A stretch of DNA of 57,106 nucleotides from Salegentibacter flavus (GCF_900115145.1 NZ_FOVL01000022.1:1-57106), one strand, 5' to 3'. Positions 16,550-25,702 are shown, counted from the stretch's first letter. Translations and numbers: made by a program. Notes: generated by a model not told the origin, from the sequence alone.

Positions 16550-18031
16550 TTAGTTATCTAAAAACTCCAGGGCTAAGGTGCCATGAGTTGAAATAATCAA
16601 TGCGTTCTTACTTAACTTTGTAACTGGTTGTATTATTTGAGAGTCCGATGGATTTTCAAAAAAGATCACTTTTGGTGCTCCCTGCTTGCGCATGTAGTTA
16701 CTAAGAATCTTGTGAGTATGATAGGTTGCTGTTTGCCGCTTTAGAAAAGGTTCATAATCTTCCGGTCGAGTCACCTGGGTTTCAGTATCAATAAATCCGA
16801 AGCCCTGATAATTACCTTCCTTCACCAGGACAAAAGCCTCTTCTTCAAGGTTTCTTCCCTTCTCCCTGATCACAAAAGTTGTGGATTCCTCTGTAATAGA
16901 AGCAATGGCTGCCGCTACTTTCCCGTTGTAGACTTCCACCTCTTCCTTTCCGGAACAAATCCCTTCACAGCTGATGCTATAATGAGAGCACTCTCCTACG
17001 TTGCTTTGCAGGCTGCAGTATTTAGGGCAGAGTTTAAATTCCCGACACAGGAACTCCAGCTTTTCCTGTGCTAAAGCGCGGCTATAAAAGATGCCTATGG
17101 ATTCCCTGCGTTTGTTGGTCTTTTCCAGGGCCAGCTGCAAGACACCTAGCTGGTTGGTATAACTCACGATCTGGTACACCGGTCCCGGCCTTTTTTGTGC
17201 CCTGTTGAATTTAGGATAATATTTCCTGATGCATTCGGCCTCCAGGAGCAGGGCAACAAGTTCGCTGCCGGTAGTTTCATAGTCGATATGGTAGGTTTCC
17301 TGCCCCAGTTGATATTCCTTGCTCATGCGATCATAGAAATGCGAAACGACCCGTTTTTTGATATCCTTGGCTTTCCCGGCATAGATCACCTTATGCTTCT
17401 TGTCTTTGAACAGATAAATACCTGAACTTTCAGGTAGGCTATTAATTTGGTCAGAATCAATATGTGGCGGTAAGGTAGCCTGTCGGGATCTGGCATGCAG
17501 GAAAGAATTAATCACACTGTAATCATCATCCAGGGATAACAGCCGCTGAAACAGGATTACCGTGGCATCGGTATCTCCTTCGGCCCTGTGGCGATTGGAA
17601 ATAGGTATATTGATTGAGTCGCATAATTTGCCCAGGCTGTAGGAGAATAATCCGGGGATAAGTTTTCGGGAAAGGCGGACAGTACAAAGCTTTTTGCGGG
17701 TATACTCAAAACCTAAATCTTTGAATTCATTCCGGAGCACGTTATAATCAAAATTCACATTGTGAGCCACAAAGATCGCGTCGCGGGTGAATTCTTCCAC
17801 TTTTTTTGCCACCTCATAGAACTTCGGGGCATCGGCAACCAAAGCATTATCGATGCCGGTTAGTGCAGTGATATGTCCCGGAATCTCTTTATCAGGATTA
17901 ATGAGGCTGGTAAATTTGTCAATGACTTTAGAGCCACGCAGCAGCACAATACAGATCTCGGTAAGACGATTTCCGTTAATTCCTCCTCCCGTGGTTTCAA
18001 CATCTATGACTGCAAATAACTGGTCTTCCAT
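16550..18031 (-). CDS. DnaQ-type 3'-5' exonuclease fused to GIY-YIG (UvrC-like) nuclease
   Basis: A 493-residue two-nuclease protein. Residues 6-170 are a DEDDh exonuclease like the Pol III epsilon subunit: Asp10 and Glu12 in VIDVETTGG, Asp95 in HNVNFDYN, His148 and Asp153 in HRAEGDTDA. Residues 200-290 are a GIY-YIG endonuclease: GIY at 204-206, YAG at 217-219, Arg227 and a later Glu. A cysteine-bearing stretch (CSHYSISCEGIC) follows. The same fusion is known from other bacteria, and Cho of E. coli is the GIY-YIG part alone; a role in nucleotide excision repair or processing of damaged DNA is likely. It is a single gene, 92 bp past the remnant of hipA. Confidence 0.9.
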   Translation of the reverse strand: MEDQLFAVIDVETTGGGINGNRLTEICIVLLRGSKVIDKFTSLINPDKEIPGHITALTGIDNALVADAPKFYEVAKKVEEFTRDAIFVAHNVNFDYNVLRNEFKDLGFEYTRKKLCTVRLSRKLIPGLFSYSLGKLCDSINIPISNRHRAEGDTDATVILFQRLLSLDDDYSVINSFLHARSRQATLPPHIDSDQINSLPESSGIYLFKDKKHKVIYAGKAKDIKKRVVSHFYDRMSKEYQLGQETYHIDYETTGSELVALLLEAECIRKYYPKFNRAQKRPGPVYQIVSYTNQLGVLQLALEKTNKRRESIGIFYSRALAQEKLEFLCREFKLCPKYCSLQSNVGECSHYSISCEGICSGKEEVEVYNGKVAAAIASITEESTTFVIREKGRNLEEEAFVLVKEGNYQGFGFIDTETQVTRPEDYEPFLKRQTATYHTHKILSNYMRKQGAPKVIFFENPSDSQIIQPVTKLSKNALIISTHGTLALEFLDN

Positions 18032-18123
18032 ATTGACAAAAGTAGGAAAAAATCCATAGGGATGGAGAAAGTCCTATCTTAAAAATGTGATCTGGAAATA
18101 GGGAATGAGATTTTGAATCTCTG

Positions 18124-18961
18124 TTACGCCTTTATTTTTTGCAGTTGCTTCAATCGGTATTCATAATCCTGAATATAATTTCGCTGGGTGGATTCCTCTA
18201 AAAAGGACGCCTGGGTTAGTTCAATAACTTCTTTCGAATGCTCCATCATGCTTGTCATGATCTTATTGAATTGTTTCGGTTTTATTTCCACTTGTTCTGT
18301 TAGAATTTTGAACTGCCCGGCAATAGTTGTCTGCGACAAATTTTAGGGCAACAGTCCTTCTTCCAGGGCAAAATCACTATCATCCACATGGATACGGGTA
18401 TTCAGTAAGTCGTAAGCCGGGCTTAACCAGTGATCTCCCATAGGTGTTTCCAGAATGGCAAAGTTTTTCAAGTGGGCGTCACCATTGGAAAACAAATAAT
18501 TAAATACCAGTAGTTAAATAATTTAGGCGTTTCAATGCGATAAGCCGGCAGGAATTTTTTCATTAACTGAAATAAGTCAAGGTAATTACCTTACATATTT
18601 ATAATGTTCACCGTGGGTTTTCGGAGTTTTGCCGGCAAGGGTGGCAAAATCTTCTTTGGCTTTTTTAGAGCCGTCGGGATTTACATCAAAACGTTTGGTA
18701 ATATACGCCGTAGATTCATTTTGAAAAAGGAGAAGGGCATTTTCGCAGTTTCAATATTGTATACCTGGCGTGCGATCTGCATAGTTAAATGCTCGTTAGC
18801 AGGCATTTGGTCACGCTTCTTACCAACAGTGGGAATGGGTTTCAGTATATAGGTTCCTTGCTCACCTTCTTTAATGAGACGTAACTTATTTTTTTCTAAG
18901 AGTACTGAGAATTTCTCCTGTACTCCAGATATGGGATATAGTCGCTTGTCTCATTTATTAA
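18124..18961 (-). pseudogene. hipA-type toxin kinase, decayed by several frameshifts
   Basis: Reading the minus strand from 18961, HipA-like pieces follow in shifting frames: DKRLYPISGVQEKFSVLLEK, GTYILKPIPTVGKK, MPANEHLTMQIARQVYNI, then ESTAYITKRFDVNPDG and LAGKTPKTHGEHYKY, then LFSNGDAHLKNFAILETP with LSPAYDLLNTRIHVD, and finally an open 71-residue C-terminus (18124-18339). At least four lesions separate them: at the start codon, after YNIETA, after HYKY and near position 18345. The kinase-catalytic NGDAHLKNF motif is still readable. HipA toxins phosphorylate a tRNA synthetase; this copy cannot be made. Its antitoxin gene directly upstream is intact. Confidence 0.85.
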
Positions 18962-19171
18962 TTATACTTTTTTGACCTGTAGCGTAATTTCCATCCCGAG
19001 GATATCTGTAATTTTTTGTAAGGATTTAAAGGTAGGGTTGGCCTGCCCGGTTTCGATCTTGTATAGCGTATTGATCCCGACATCAGCCATATCGGCTAAT
19101 TGTTTCTGCGTAATTCGCAAGTGATCACGACGCTGCTGAATCAGCTCTCCAATTTTTTGCATTGCTCCCAT
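18962..19171 (-). CDS. HipB-like XRE-family antitoxin/repressor
   Basis: A 69-residue helix-turn-helix protein; the start may be the first Met (19171) or Met4 (19162). The lambda-repressor fold is clear: LIQQRRDHLRITQKQLADMADVGINTLYKIETGQANPTFKSLQKITDILG, with the recognition helix at VGINTLYKIE. This is the usual short HipB partner of HipA kinases. It should bind the paired palindromes about 90-165 bp upstream. Since the toxin gene is dead, the protein may survive as a free repressor or simply not yet have decayed. Confidence 0.85.
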   Translation of the reverse strand: MGAMQKIGELIQQRRDHLRITQKQLADMADVGINTLYKIETGQANPTFKSLQKITDILGMEITLQVKKV

Positions 19172-19213
19172 AGAGTTGATTTCACCATCTTAAATCCACA
19201 CTATATTATGGAA

Positions 19214-19235
19214 TATAACTTCAAAAATTGTTATA
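19214..19235. promoter_or_regulatory. inverted repeat near the hipB promoter
   Basis: TATAAC (19214-19219) and GTTATA (19230-19235) flank a 10-bp spacer, 43 bp before the hipB start. It may overlap the promoter; weak on its own. Confidence 0.3.
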
Positions 19236-19257
19236 AACGTAAAAATATATCAAAACA

Positions 19258-19335
19258 CACACTTTAATGTGAAAATTAGTGTTTTTTCTATGAATAGTGC
19301 CTTAATAATGTTTAAAATCACATTATAATGTGATT
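19258..19335. promoter_or_regulatory. paired palindromes, probable HipB operators
   Basis: A perfect 20-bp palindrome, AATCACATTATAATGTGATT, occupies 19316-19335. A second copy of its core, CACACTTTAATGTG at 19258-19271, matches the 14-bp core CACATTATAATGTG at 12 of 14 positions; core starts are 61 bp apart. Two operators on roughly the same helix face upstream of an XRE antitoxin fit cooperative autorepression as in hip loci. The sequence differs from the TATCC-type E. coli HipB site. Confidence 0.6.
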
Positions 19336-19808
19336 CCAAAGAATGTTTTTAAATAATAGAGTGGAGCCATACGGGTATTTATTCGCGATATCCATTTTTA
19401 TAATAATAATCAGAAGTGAAGGTAGGTTTCTGGCTAGAGGCTAGAGATTAGTACTTAAAACCAAAGTGATTTTCTGGACATTAATTATACTAGCAAAATC
19501 AGGAAAAGGAAGGAGCTGGCTAACTATACCTTGATGTTGATCAAGATAAAGGATGTGTTCAATGAGACTTATGAAAACAATGTGTTTTCTAGAAAATTCA
19601 GTGATTAAACCCAAATTGATATTTTGTAAAGTGCACCAATCCTATACTATCGGGTTCTATTTTTACTGATTTTGATCTCCTCACTTCTTTGTTTTAGTTT
19701 TTTCTAAACCACATTTTTATTTACGTGGATAGAATTGGCAACGAATAACGGTTTTTGGGCGATTCCAGGCTGCAATGGACTTCATTCATTTTTATTAAAT
19801 TTTTTGAG
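19336..19808. other. intergenic, degraded accessory DNA with one short remnant frame
   Basis: No full gene is visible between the hip operators and the end of the VIT transporter gene. A 49-residue open stretch on plus at 19459-19608 (LDINYTSKIRKRKELANYT near its start, ending FSRKFSD) has protein-like composition but no start codon in place and no family I recognise; it may be the tail of a lost gene. Confidence 0.3.
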
Positions 19809-20516
19809 CTATACATTTACGCCAAAGAGATATCCCACTAAAGCCGATAGTCCCATTGCTATTGTGCCCCATATTGTAATTCGTAAAATAGCTTTTATCA
19901 CACTTGAACCACCTGTTTTTGCCGAGGTTGCTCCTAAAATGATTAGAAAAATGGTTGTGAAACCGTAAAGCAGGTATTCCATTCCTTTTATTGGAGAAAA
20001 AAGTACTACCAAAAGTGGCAAGACACCCCCAACAATAAATGATGCTCCTGATGCTACGGCTGCCTGTATTGGGTTGGCCTGACTAATCTCATTTATTCCT
20101 AATTCATCTCTAATATGTGTCCCCAATGCATCGTACTCAGTCATTTCAAGGGATACTTGCTTTGCTGTTTCTTTTTTTAATCCCCTATTTTCATAGATCT
20201 GGGCTAAAATATTCAACTCTGTTTCGGGCATTTCTTCAAGCTCTTGTTTTTCTCTTTCTATATCTGCTTTTTCTGTGTCAGTTTGGGAACTTACAGAAAC
20301 ATATTCTCCGGCAGCCATAGATAATGCACCGGCAACAAGTCCTGCTACTGTCGCTAAAACAATTGGTTCTCTTGTTGAACTTGCGGCAGCAACACCAATT
20401 GCAAGACTTGAAATAGATATTATTCCATCGTTTGCCCCCAAAACAGCAGCTCTTAACCAATTGCTTCGGTGTATGTAATGAGGATCTAAGTAATTGTCTA
20501 TCGTTACATTTTTCAT
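19809..20516 (-). CDS. VIT1/CCC1-family iron/manganese transporter
   Basis: A 235-residue membrane protein with the N-terminal pattern HRSNWLRAAVLGANDGIISISSLAIGVAAAS, the signature of the VIT/CCC1 family, followed by GALSMAAGEYVSVSSQTDTE, the cytoplasmic loop of Glu-rich helices (QELEEMPETELNILAQIYENRG) that binds metal in VIT1, and three C-terminal helices. Family members export Fe2+ or Mn2+ from the cytosol. Length is normal. It stands alone, 470 bp from the hip region and 130 bp from the DUF6448 gene. Confidence 0.9.
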   Translation of the reverse strand: MKNVTIDNYLDPHYIHRSNWLRAAVLGANDGIISISSLAIGVAAASSTREPIVLATVAGLVAGALSMAAGEYVSVSSQTDTEKADIEREKQELEEMPETELNILAQIYENRGLKKETAKQVSLEMTEYDALGTHIRDELGINEISQANPIQAAVASGASFIVGGVLPLLVVLFSPIKGMEYLLYGFTTIFLIILGATSAKTGGSSVIKAILRITIWGTIAMGLSALVGYLFGVNV

Positions 20517-20648
20517 TTATTATCAGTCTGTTATTTTAAATACGAATTTAGGGTCCCTGCATCTTTGTTAATCTAAAAATAAGATTTCTTTCCCTGAATT
20601 CATGAGGGAAAATTCTAAAATTACTCTGTCATTATTAGTTCACAATTT

Positions 20649-21233
20649 CTATTCCCCCATTCCGTGAGGCGGTCCGGCTTGAATTTGCTGGTAGAGTTTA
20701 TGAGTAAAAACGATATATTTCACATAACTATCTGCCCATTGTCGTCCGGCTTCTAGACTTTTGTTATTTTTCTTTGCTTCCAGAGCTTTTTGAAACCACC
20801 TGGAAGTTTCCTTTTCCAATTCCTCCTTAAGAAGTATTTGTAAGGGACCAATATCTCCTGTCTCCAGAGCTTCTTCTGCTTTAGCTATATCCGGAGGATT
20901 GGGACTGGCTGGTTTTAGTCCTGTGAAAGGCAGGCCTTCAGCTTCGCGGTGCAACCTAACAGCGGTTTCCATAAAGTATTCCGTAGCCAATTTACGAGCG
21001 TCCCCGCCGGTTTTATAAACCGCAAGTGCTTCGTTGTATTTTGTCTTCAGCTCTTCTTCCTGTTTTTTCCCTACCCAGATTGCTATTTTCACAAATTCTC
21101 CAGATTGAAGTGCTTCCTGGGCAGCAATTGCCACCGGGCCGTTTTTTCTGTCGCAATGGGCCCAGGCCTCAGTTACCCCTAAACTAAAAATCAGAAGGAA
21201 AATAAACCTAACAGCCATATTTTTTGTTTTCAT
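20649..21233 (-). CDS. exported DUF6448-family protein
   Basis: A 194-residue protein with a signal peptide (MKTKNMAVRFIFLLIFSLGVTEAWA) and mature N-terminus HCDRKNGPVA. The rest is helical, with two repeats of the AxxALxxG type (IAAQEALQSGEFVKIAIWV and IAKAEEALETGDIGPLQILL), as in the DUF6448 family. Function unknown. A cysteine and histidine at the mature start (His-Cys-Asp) could bind a metal. It is read in the same direction as the gluconate genes but 145 bp separate it from gntP. Confidence 0.75.
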   Translation of the reverse strand: MKTKNMAVRFIFLLIFSLGVTEAWAHCDRKNGPVAIAAQEALQSGEFVKIAIWVGKKQEEELKTKYNEALAVYKTGGDARKLATEYFMETAVRLHREAEGLPFTGLKPASPNPPDIAKAEEALETGDIGPLQILLKEELEKETSRWFQKALEAKKNNKSLEAGRQWADSYVKYIVFTHKLYQQIQAGPPHGMGE

Positions 21234-21370
21234 GACTTTTATATTTTAGATTAAAAAGTCCTTTAAAGTAGAGTTTGATCAGCATAAAAGCAATGACAAA
21301 TGTCAGGCTAACAAATGCCGGGTTCTGCCATCTATAGGAAATGCCTCTTCAGCAAAGTGGAGTTTTTCAA
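21230..21370 (-). pseudogene. possible tail of a lost membrane protein gene
   Basis: On the minus strand, out of frame with the next gene, the DNA reads WQNPAFVSLTFVIAFMLI, then KLYFKGLFNLKYKSHENKK, a credible membrane helix with basic tail, overlapping the start of the DUF6448 gene. A second frame just upstream reads KLHFAEEAFPIDGR. Together they look like the frameshifted end of a deleted gene. Family unknown; weak evidence. Confidence 0.25.
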
Positions 21371-21378
21371 GATAGGTT

Positions 21379-22725
21379 TTAAATCAAATACCATAAACAA
21401 AGCGATGAAACGAGTCCTGTAATTGCAATTAAACTGGTCATAACAGTCCAGGACTTAAAGGTTTGCTTTTCGGTTAAACCCAGATACTGGCCTACCAGCC
21501 AAAATCCGCTGTCATTTACATGAGAAAGTATAGTTGCGCCAGATGCAATAGCGATCACCATAAGGGCAATTTGGGGTTGCGATAAACCTGCACCTACCAA
21601 AACCGGTGCGGTTATTCCGGCTGCAGTTATCATGGCTACCGTAGAAGACCCCTGCAGGATGCGTATTAATGCTGCGACAATAAAGCCGAAAACCAGTGGA
21701 TTAAAAAAAGAATTATTCAAAGCTTCCGCAATCATTTCTCCTGCCCCTGTATTAACCAGGATCTGTTTAAATGCGCCACCTGCGCCTGTTAGAAGAATTA
21801 TAACCCCCGCGGCCTGAAAGGACCTGGTAGAGATCTTTAACAGGTAATCCCTCGTCATCCCTCTTTTTATTCCCAGGAAATACCAGGCAATGAGATTTGC
21901 AATAATTAAAGCTGAAAATGGATGCCCTATCAATTCGATGATATATACAATAAGACCCGGAATGGCAGCTTCAGCAAAAAATGGGCTGTTAACCAGAGTG
22001 TTTAATACAATGAGAAAAATTGGAGTGACAATAATCCATAAGATCATTCCCGGGGAAGGAACATTGGAAATTTCCTCTTTTTTTTCATCAAAAACTTTTG
22101 CTTCAATATGAATTTTTTTAGAAATAAATTTTGCAAATAGAGGTCCGCTAACAATTGCGGTAGGAATTCCCGTGAGTACCCCAAATACAATTACCCAACC
22201 CAGATCTACTCCAAGGATATCGGCCACAGCAATGGGTCCCGGGGTTGGCGGGATAAAAGCATGAGTTATAGCAAGTCCAGCGAGTAATGGTAAAGCGTAA
22301 AGCAATAAGGATTTTCCAGTGCGCCTGCTAAGAGCGTAAGTTACCGGTACCAAGATAATAAAGGCCACATCAAAAAACACAGGAATAGCTATTACAAATC
22401 CGGTTAGCATCATGGCCCAGGGAGATTTTTTGTCTCCGGTTTTTTTAAGCATATAAGCCGCAAGGGATTGAGCCCCACCCGAATGTTCCAGAATGGCTCC
22501 AAATAAAGCTCCTAAACCTACCACCGTCGCTACGAAACCAAGGGTACCTCCCATGCCCTCCTGCATACTGCTTAAAATATCTGAAGGAGGCATCCCGGCG
22601 ATAATTCCAACAGCTAAAGATACCAGAAGCAAGGCCAGAAAAGCCTGGATCTTTAATTTTAAAATAAGAAAAAGCAGGAGTGCAATGCCAAAGAAAACAG
22701 CCAGCAGTAATTGTATATCCATCAA
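21379..22725 (-). CDS. gntP: GntP-family gluconate permease
   Basis: A 448-residue inner-membrane symporter with about 12-14 hydrophobic helices. Family marks include LGLGALFGAILEHSGGAQSLA early on, THAFIPPTPGPIAVADILG in the middle and the late GATILSHVNDSGFWLVGQYLG. It imports gluconate (or a related aldonate) with protons. It lies 8 nt after the gluconokinase-6PGDH fusion in the same direction, so import and use of gluconate are co-transcribed. I assign the symbol by family; the true substrate could be a related sugar acid. Confidence 0.88.
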   Translation of the reverse strand: MMDIQLLLAVFFGIALLLFLILKLKIQAFLALLLVSLAVGIIAGMPPSDILSSMQEGMGGTLGFVATVVGLGALFGAILEHSGGAQSLAAYMLKKTGDKKSPWAMMLTGFVIAIPVFFDVAFIILVPVTYALSRRTGKSLLLYALPLLAGLAITHAFIPPTPGPIAVADILGVDLGWVIVFGVLTGIPTAIVSGPLFAKFISKKIHIEAKVFDEKKEEISNVPSPGMILWIIVTPIFLIVLNTLVNSPFFAEAAIPGLIVYIIELIGHPFSALIIANLIAWYFLGIKRGMTRDYLLKISTRSFQAAGVIILLTGAGGAFKQILVNTGAGEMIAEALNNSFFNPLVFGFIVAALIRILQGSSTVAMITAAGITAPVLVGAGLSQPQIALMVIAIASGATILSHVNDSGFWLVGQYLGLTEKQTFKSWTVMTSLIAITGLVSSLCLWYLI

Positions 22726-22733
22726 TTAGGTTT

Positions 22734-24626
22734 TTACCATTTAGTGTGAAAAAATTCTCCTCTGGGCCTACCTACGCGTTCATAGGTGTGAGCGCCAAAA
22801 TAATCCCGCTGTGCCTGAATCATATTTGCCGAGCTTTGTGCAGAGGTGAAACTTAAAAAATAATTTAGCGCTGCAGACATTCCCGGCATCGGAACTACCG
22901 CCTGTAGGGCCTGAGTGGTCACGATGATTAAATCCTGACGGGCATCTTTCATAAAATCAACAATTTCTTTATGAAGCAGAAGATTGTCTTCTTTATTTTC
23001 GCTGAAAAATTTCACCAGATCTTCCATTAAACCAGACTTGATGATACATCCATTGGTCCAGATGCGGGAGATTTCAGAAAGGTTAAGATCCCAGCGGTAT
23101 TCTTCAGAGGCAGATTTAAGCATTTCAAAACCTATGGCATGATTAATTATTTGCTCAGCTTTAAAAGCCTGGAACAAACTTTTCTCTATCTTTTCAAATT
23201 CCTTTTTATCCGGCTTTGTTTTATAAATTTCTGCTGCCATTACCCGCTGTTCTTTTTTCCCCGAAATTATTCTGGCCATCACAGCAGAGGTTATGGTATC
23301 TAAAGGCACGCCTAAATCCAAAGCTGCCTTGGTAGACCAACCTCCGGTTCCTTTTTGTTTTGCGGCGTCCAGGATCTTATCCAGAAGAAATTCATCCTTT
23401 TCCTTTTTCCTTAGAATTTCAATGGAGATCTCCAGCAAGTAGGATCGCATTTCCTTATTCCATTTTTCATAAATACCGGCAATTCTTTCCTGATCTAGCC
23501 TAAGGGAAAATCGCATAAAGTGATAAATTTCTGCAATAAACTGCATTTCGGCATATTCAATACCGTTATGCAGCATTTTCACAAAATGACCTGCACCCCC
23601 CGGACCAATATAAGCACAACAGGCTTTGCCGTTTTTATCCTTTGCCGCAATATTTTCCAGAATATCGCCAATTCGATCATAAGCTTTAGGTTCCCCTCCG
23701 GGCATTATGGAAGGTCCCTTTAATGCGCCTTCTTCTCCCCCTGAAATTCCCGTTCCCAAAAACAGAATGCCTTTTTCATTTAAAAACTGTTCACGTCTCC
23801 CGCTTTCTTTATAATGGGAATTTCCACCATCAATAATCAGATCATTTTTTTCCAGATAAGGGAGCAGACTCTCTATGACGACATCTACTGTTTTCCCTGC
23901 ATTTACCATTAATACAATGTTTCGGGGACGCTCCAGGGAAGCGACAAATTTTTCAGGATCATCAAACCAGTTAAAATTGAAATCATTGATATGCGTGGCA
24001 GCAAAATCTTTGGCAACATCTTCTTCCACGCCTTTCAGATTCCTGTTAAAAACCGATACCTGCACCTCTTTTGAGGCCATGTTAAGAGCAAGGCTTTTTC
24101 CCATCACTCCCAGCCCATAAAGCCCGATTCGGGAAGGTTTATTATTTAATTTTTGCATGATCTGTGGTATTATTTCTTCCGGGGAAGCATTGGCATCAAT
24201 ATGTATCCCGTAGGTTGGTGGTTCTAAGGTCTCAAATTGAGAAGTAAGTAATTCGGGTTTAAAAAAATGATCTTTCCGAAGTAAAAGTCGCTCTTTAATC
24301 AATTCAAAAGTAGAATGTAAATATATCCAGACAAGTTCCTCTTCGGGAATAGACTGAAGTTGCTTCCTGTACTTTTCCTTCAGGGCCGAACAGGCAAGAA
24401 CGGCGCCGCCCTTTTGGTTCCATTCGCTAATTTTTCCGGCGAGAATTTCCAACCAGTCTTTTCGGTCTTCGTCCTGCAGTGGAATTCCCGCTTTCATTTT
24501 TTCCACATTTCCAGAGGGATGAAAATCATCGGCATCATAAAACGGAAGATCCATTTGCAGGGTCAGTAATTTTCCAACTGTTGTCTTCCCAACCCCCGAA
24601 ACTCCCATAACGATAAATACTGCCAT
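22734..24626 (-). CDS. bifunctional gluconokinase / 6-phosphogluconate dehydrogenase
   Basis: A 630-residue fusion of two consecutive enzymes. Residues 1-160 are a GntK-type gluconokinase with the P-loop GVSGVGKT (8-15) and the YDADDFHP gluconate region (30-37). Residues about 165-630 are a complete 6-phosphogluconate dehydrogenase (decarboxylating): NADP site GLGVMG (171-176), GPSIMPGG, the catalytic Lys in GHFVKMLHNGIEY, KGTGGWS and the canonical end QRDYFGAHTYERVG. The fusion turns gluconate into 6-phosphogluconate, then ribulose 5-phosphate, CO2 and NADPH. Both halves are of normal length and keep their key residues, with a linker of only a few residues (KLNNKP). First gene of the operon with gntP. 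Confidence 0.93.
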   Translation of the reverse strand: MAVFIVMGVSGVGKTTVGKLLTLQMDLPFYDADDFHPSGNVEKMKAGIPLQDEDRKDWLEILAGKISEWNQKGGAVLACSALKEKYRKQLQSIPEEELVWIYLHSTFELIKERLLLRKDHFFKPELLTSQFETLEPPTYGIHIDANASPEEIIPQIMQKLNNKPSRIGLYGLGVMGKSLALNMASKEVQVSVFNRNLKGVEEDVAKDFAATHINDFNFNWFDDPEKFVASLERPRNIVLMVNAGKTVDVVIESLLPYLEKNDLIIDGGNSHYKESGRREQFLNEKGILFLGTGISGGEEGALKGPSIMPGGEPKAYDRIGDILENIAAKDKNGKACCAYIGPGGAGHFVKMLHNGIEYAEMQFIAEIYHFMRFSLRLDQERIAGIYEKWNKEMRSYLLEISIEILRKKEKDEFLLDKILDAAKQKGTGGWSTKAALDLGVPLDTITSAVMARIISGKKEQRVMAAEIYKTKPDKKEFEKIEKSLFQAFKAEQIINHAIGFEMLKSASEEYRWDLNLSEISRIWTNGCIIKSGLMEDLVKFFSENKEDNLLLHKEIVDFMKDARQDLIIVTTQALQAVVPMPGMSAALNYFLSFTSAQSSANMIQAQRDYFGAHTYERVGRPRGEFFHTKW

Positions 24627-24793
24627 TAGTAGAAAAATTTTAAGATTTGAAACTTACAAACTTCAGAGTCTAAATCCAACTCTATTATTTCTCCATCTTT
24701 TTCCGGTTAAAACACAGGAAAGAGGAACCACAAAAAGAATTTTATTCCTTTTAACGTTGTTCCCGAATACTCCTATTATTTTAAATTTAAATT

Positions 24794-25640
24794 TTAGTTT
24801 TCGTTTTTCAGGATTTTTTTCAAGTTATATTGAGATAGCGCGAGATCAAGAGACCTGCTAACCTTATTAATTTTTAACAATCTGTGCTTATTAAAATCAA
24901 TATCAGTTTGTCTTGCTCTCACTTCTATAAGGTCTACAAGACCTTCTTTTAGATCTTTACTTAGGAAACTATTTTCAATTAATTCAGGTCAACTTTGCAT
25001 CCCTCATTGGATCCTGTTCCAAAGATTCTTTATAGCCTTATCCGGAATACACGCTTTGGACATAGCTTCATTAAAATCGTTTCTCTTTAGTTTTCTTTTT
25101 TTTTCATTAAGTTTTAAGGCTAATTCTTCGGAATCCTCCGGCATCAATAATTTCGCTGCGATCATATCATACGCCCGAGCTAAATGATATTGATCATTAT
25201 TAAAAGCTATTAATGAAAAATTCTTCAAATGCATGTCGTTGTTTCCTATAAGAAATGATACAATTACTTGCTGGTAAAACCGTACCACTTCTAATATTGG
25301 GTTTTGTGCATAAGTTATTATCCCTTTTGCTATTTGTTCGTATGACCCCCGATATTTATGTTCTGTTAATCGTTCTGTAAACTGACAGGCATCTTCCATT
25401 GCGTACTTTAAATTATCTACACTGCGATCTATACGCCTTGTTGCCCCCGGTATTTCGAGGTGGAACTTTCCTTTTTATTTGGTAACATATTCCGTTAATG
25501 GCAATTCTTTGAATTTATATTTACCGATAATACCTTCATCCACTCCCTTCGACAGTTTTTCAAGGGATGGGAAGATATTGTGTCGTCTGCATCAGGAATT
25601 TCCCTATTAACCAGTGTAAGCTTCCCCTAATTAGAACTGT
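24794..25640 (-). pseudogene. second hipA-type gene, decayed
   Basis: From about 25560 on minus, in pieces: SLEKLSKGVDEGIIGKYKFKE, a stop, then RRIDRSVDNLKYAMEDACQ running into an open 131-residue stretch (25004-25399). The open part has the HipA motifs FLIGNNDMHLKNFSLI and LARAYDMIAAKLL. After its stop the same frame continues through one more stop with ELIENSFLSKDLKEGLVDLIE to 24794, as in the HipA C-terminus. At least three stops or shifts break it, and no antitoxin gene is beside it. It is unlike the dead hipA at 18124, so it is an independent loss. The upstream limit is approximate. Confidence 0.75.
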
Positions 25641-25694
25641 TTAAAATTAAGAATTATTCTACTTTTAAACAGTTAGGTTTTAAGGGAAGCTTAC
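25616..25694. repeat. 79-bp inverted repeat, MITE-like or hairpin terminator
   Basis: The outer arms GTAAGCTTCCC (25616-25626) and its complement (25684-25694) are perfect over 11 bp, and an inner pair AACTGTTTAAAA / TTTTAAACAGTT is perfect over 12 bp, with a few mismatched bases between. It separates a dead hipA from the Met/His-rich lipoprotein gene. The structure fits a small non-autonomous element, the ends of an excised IS, or a two-way terminator. Confidence 0.6.
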
Positions 25695-25702
25695 AATTAT
25701 TG

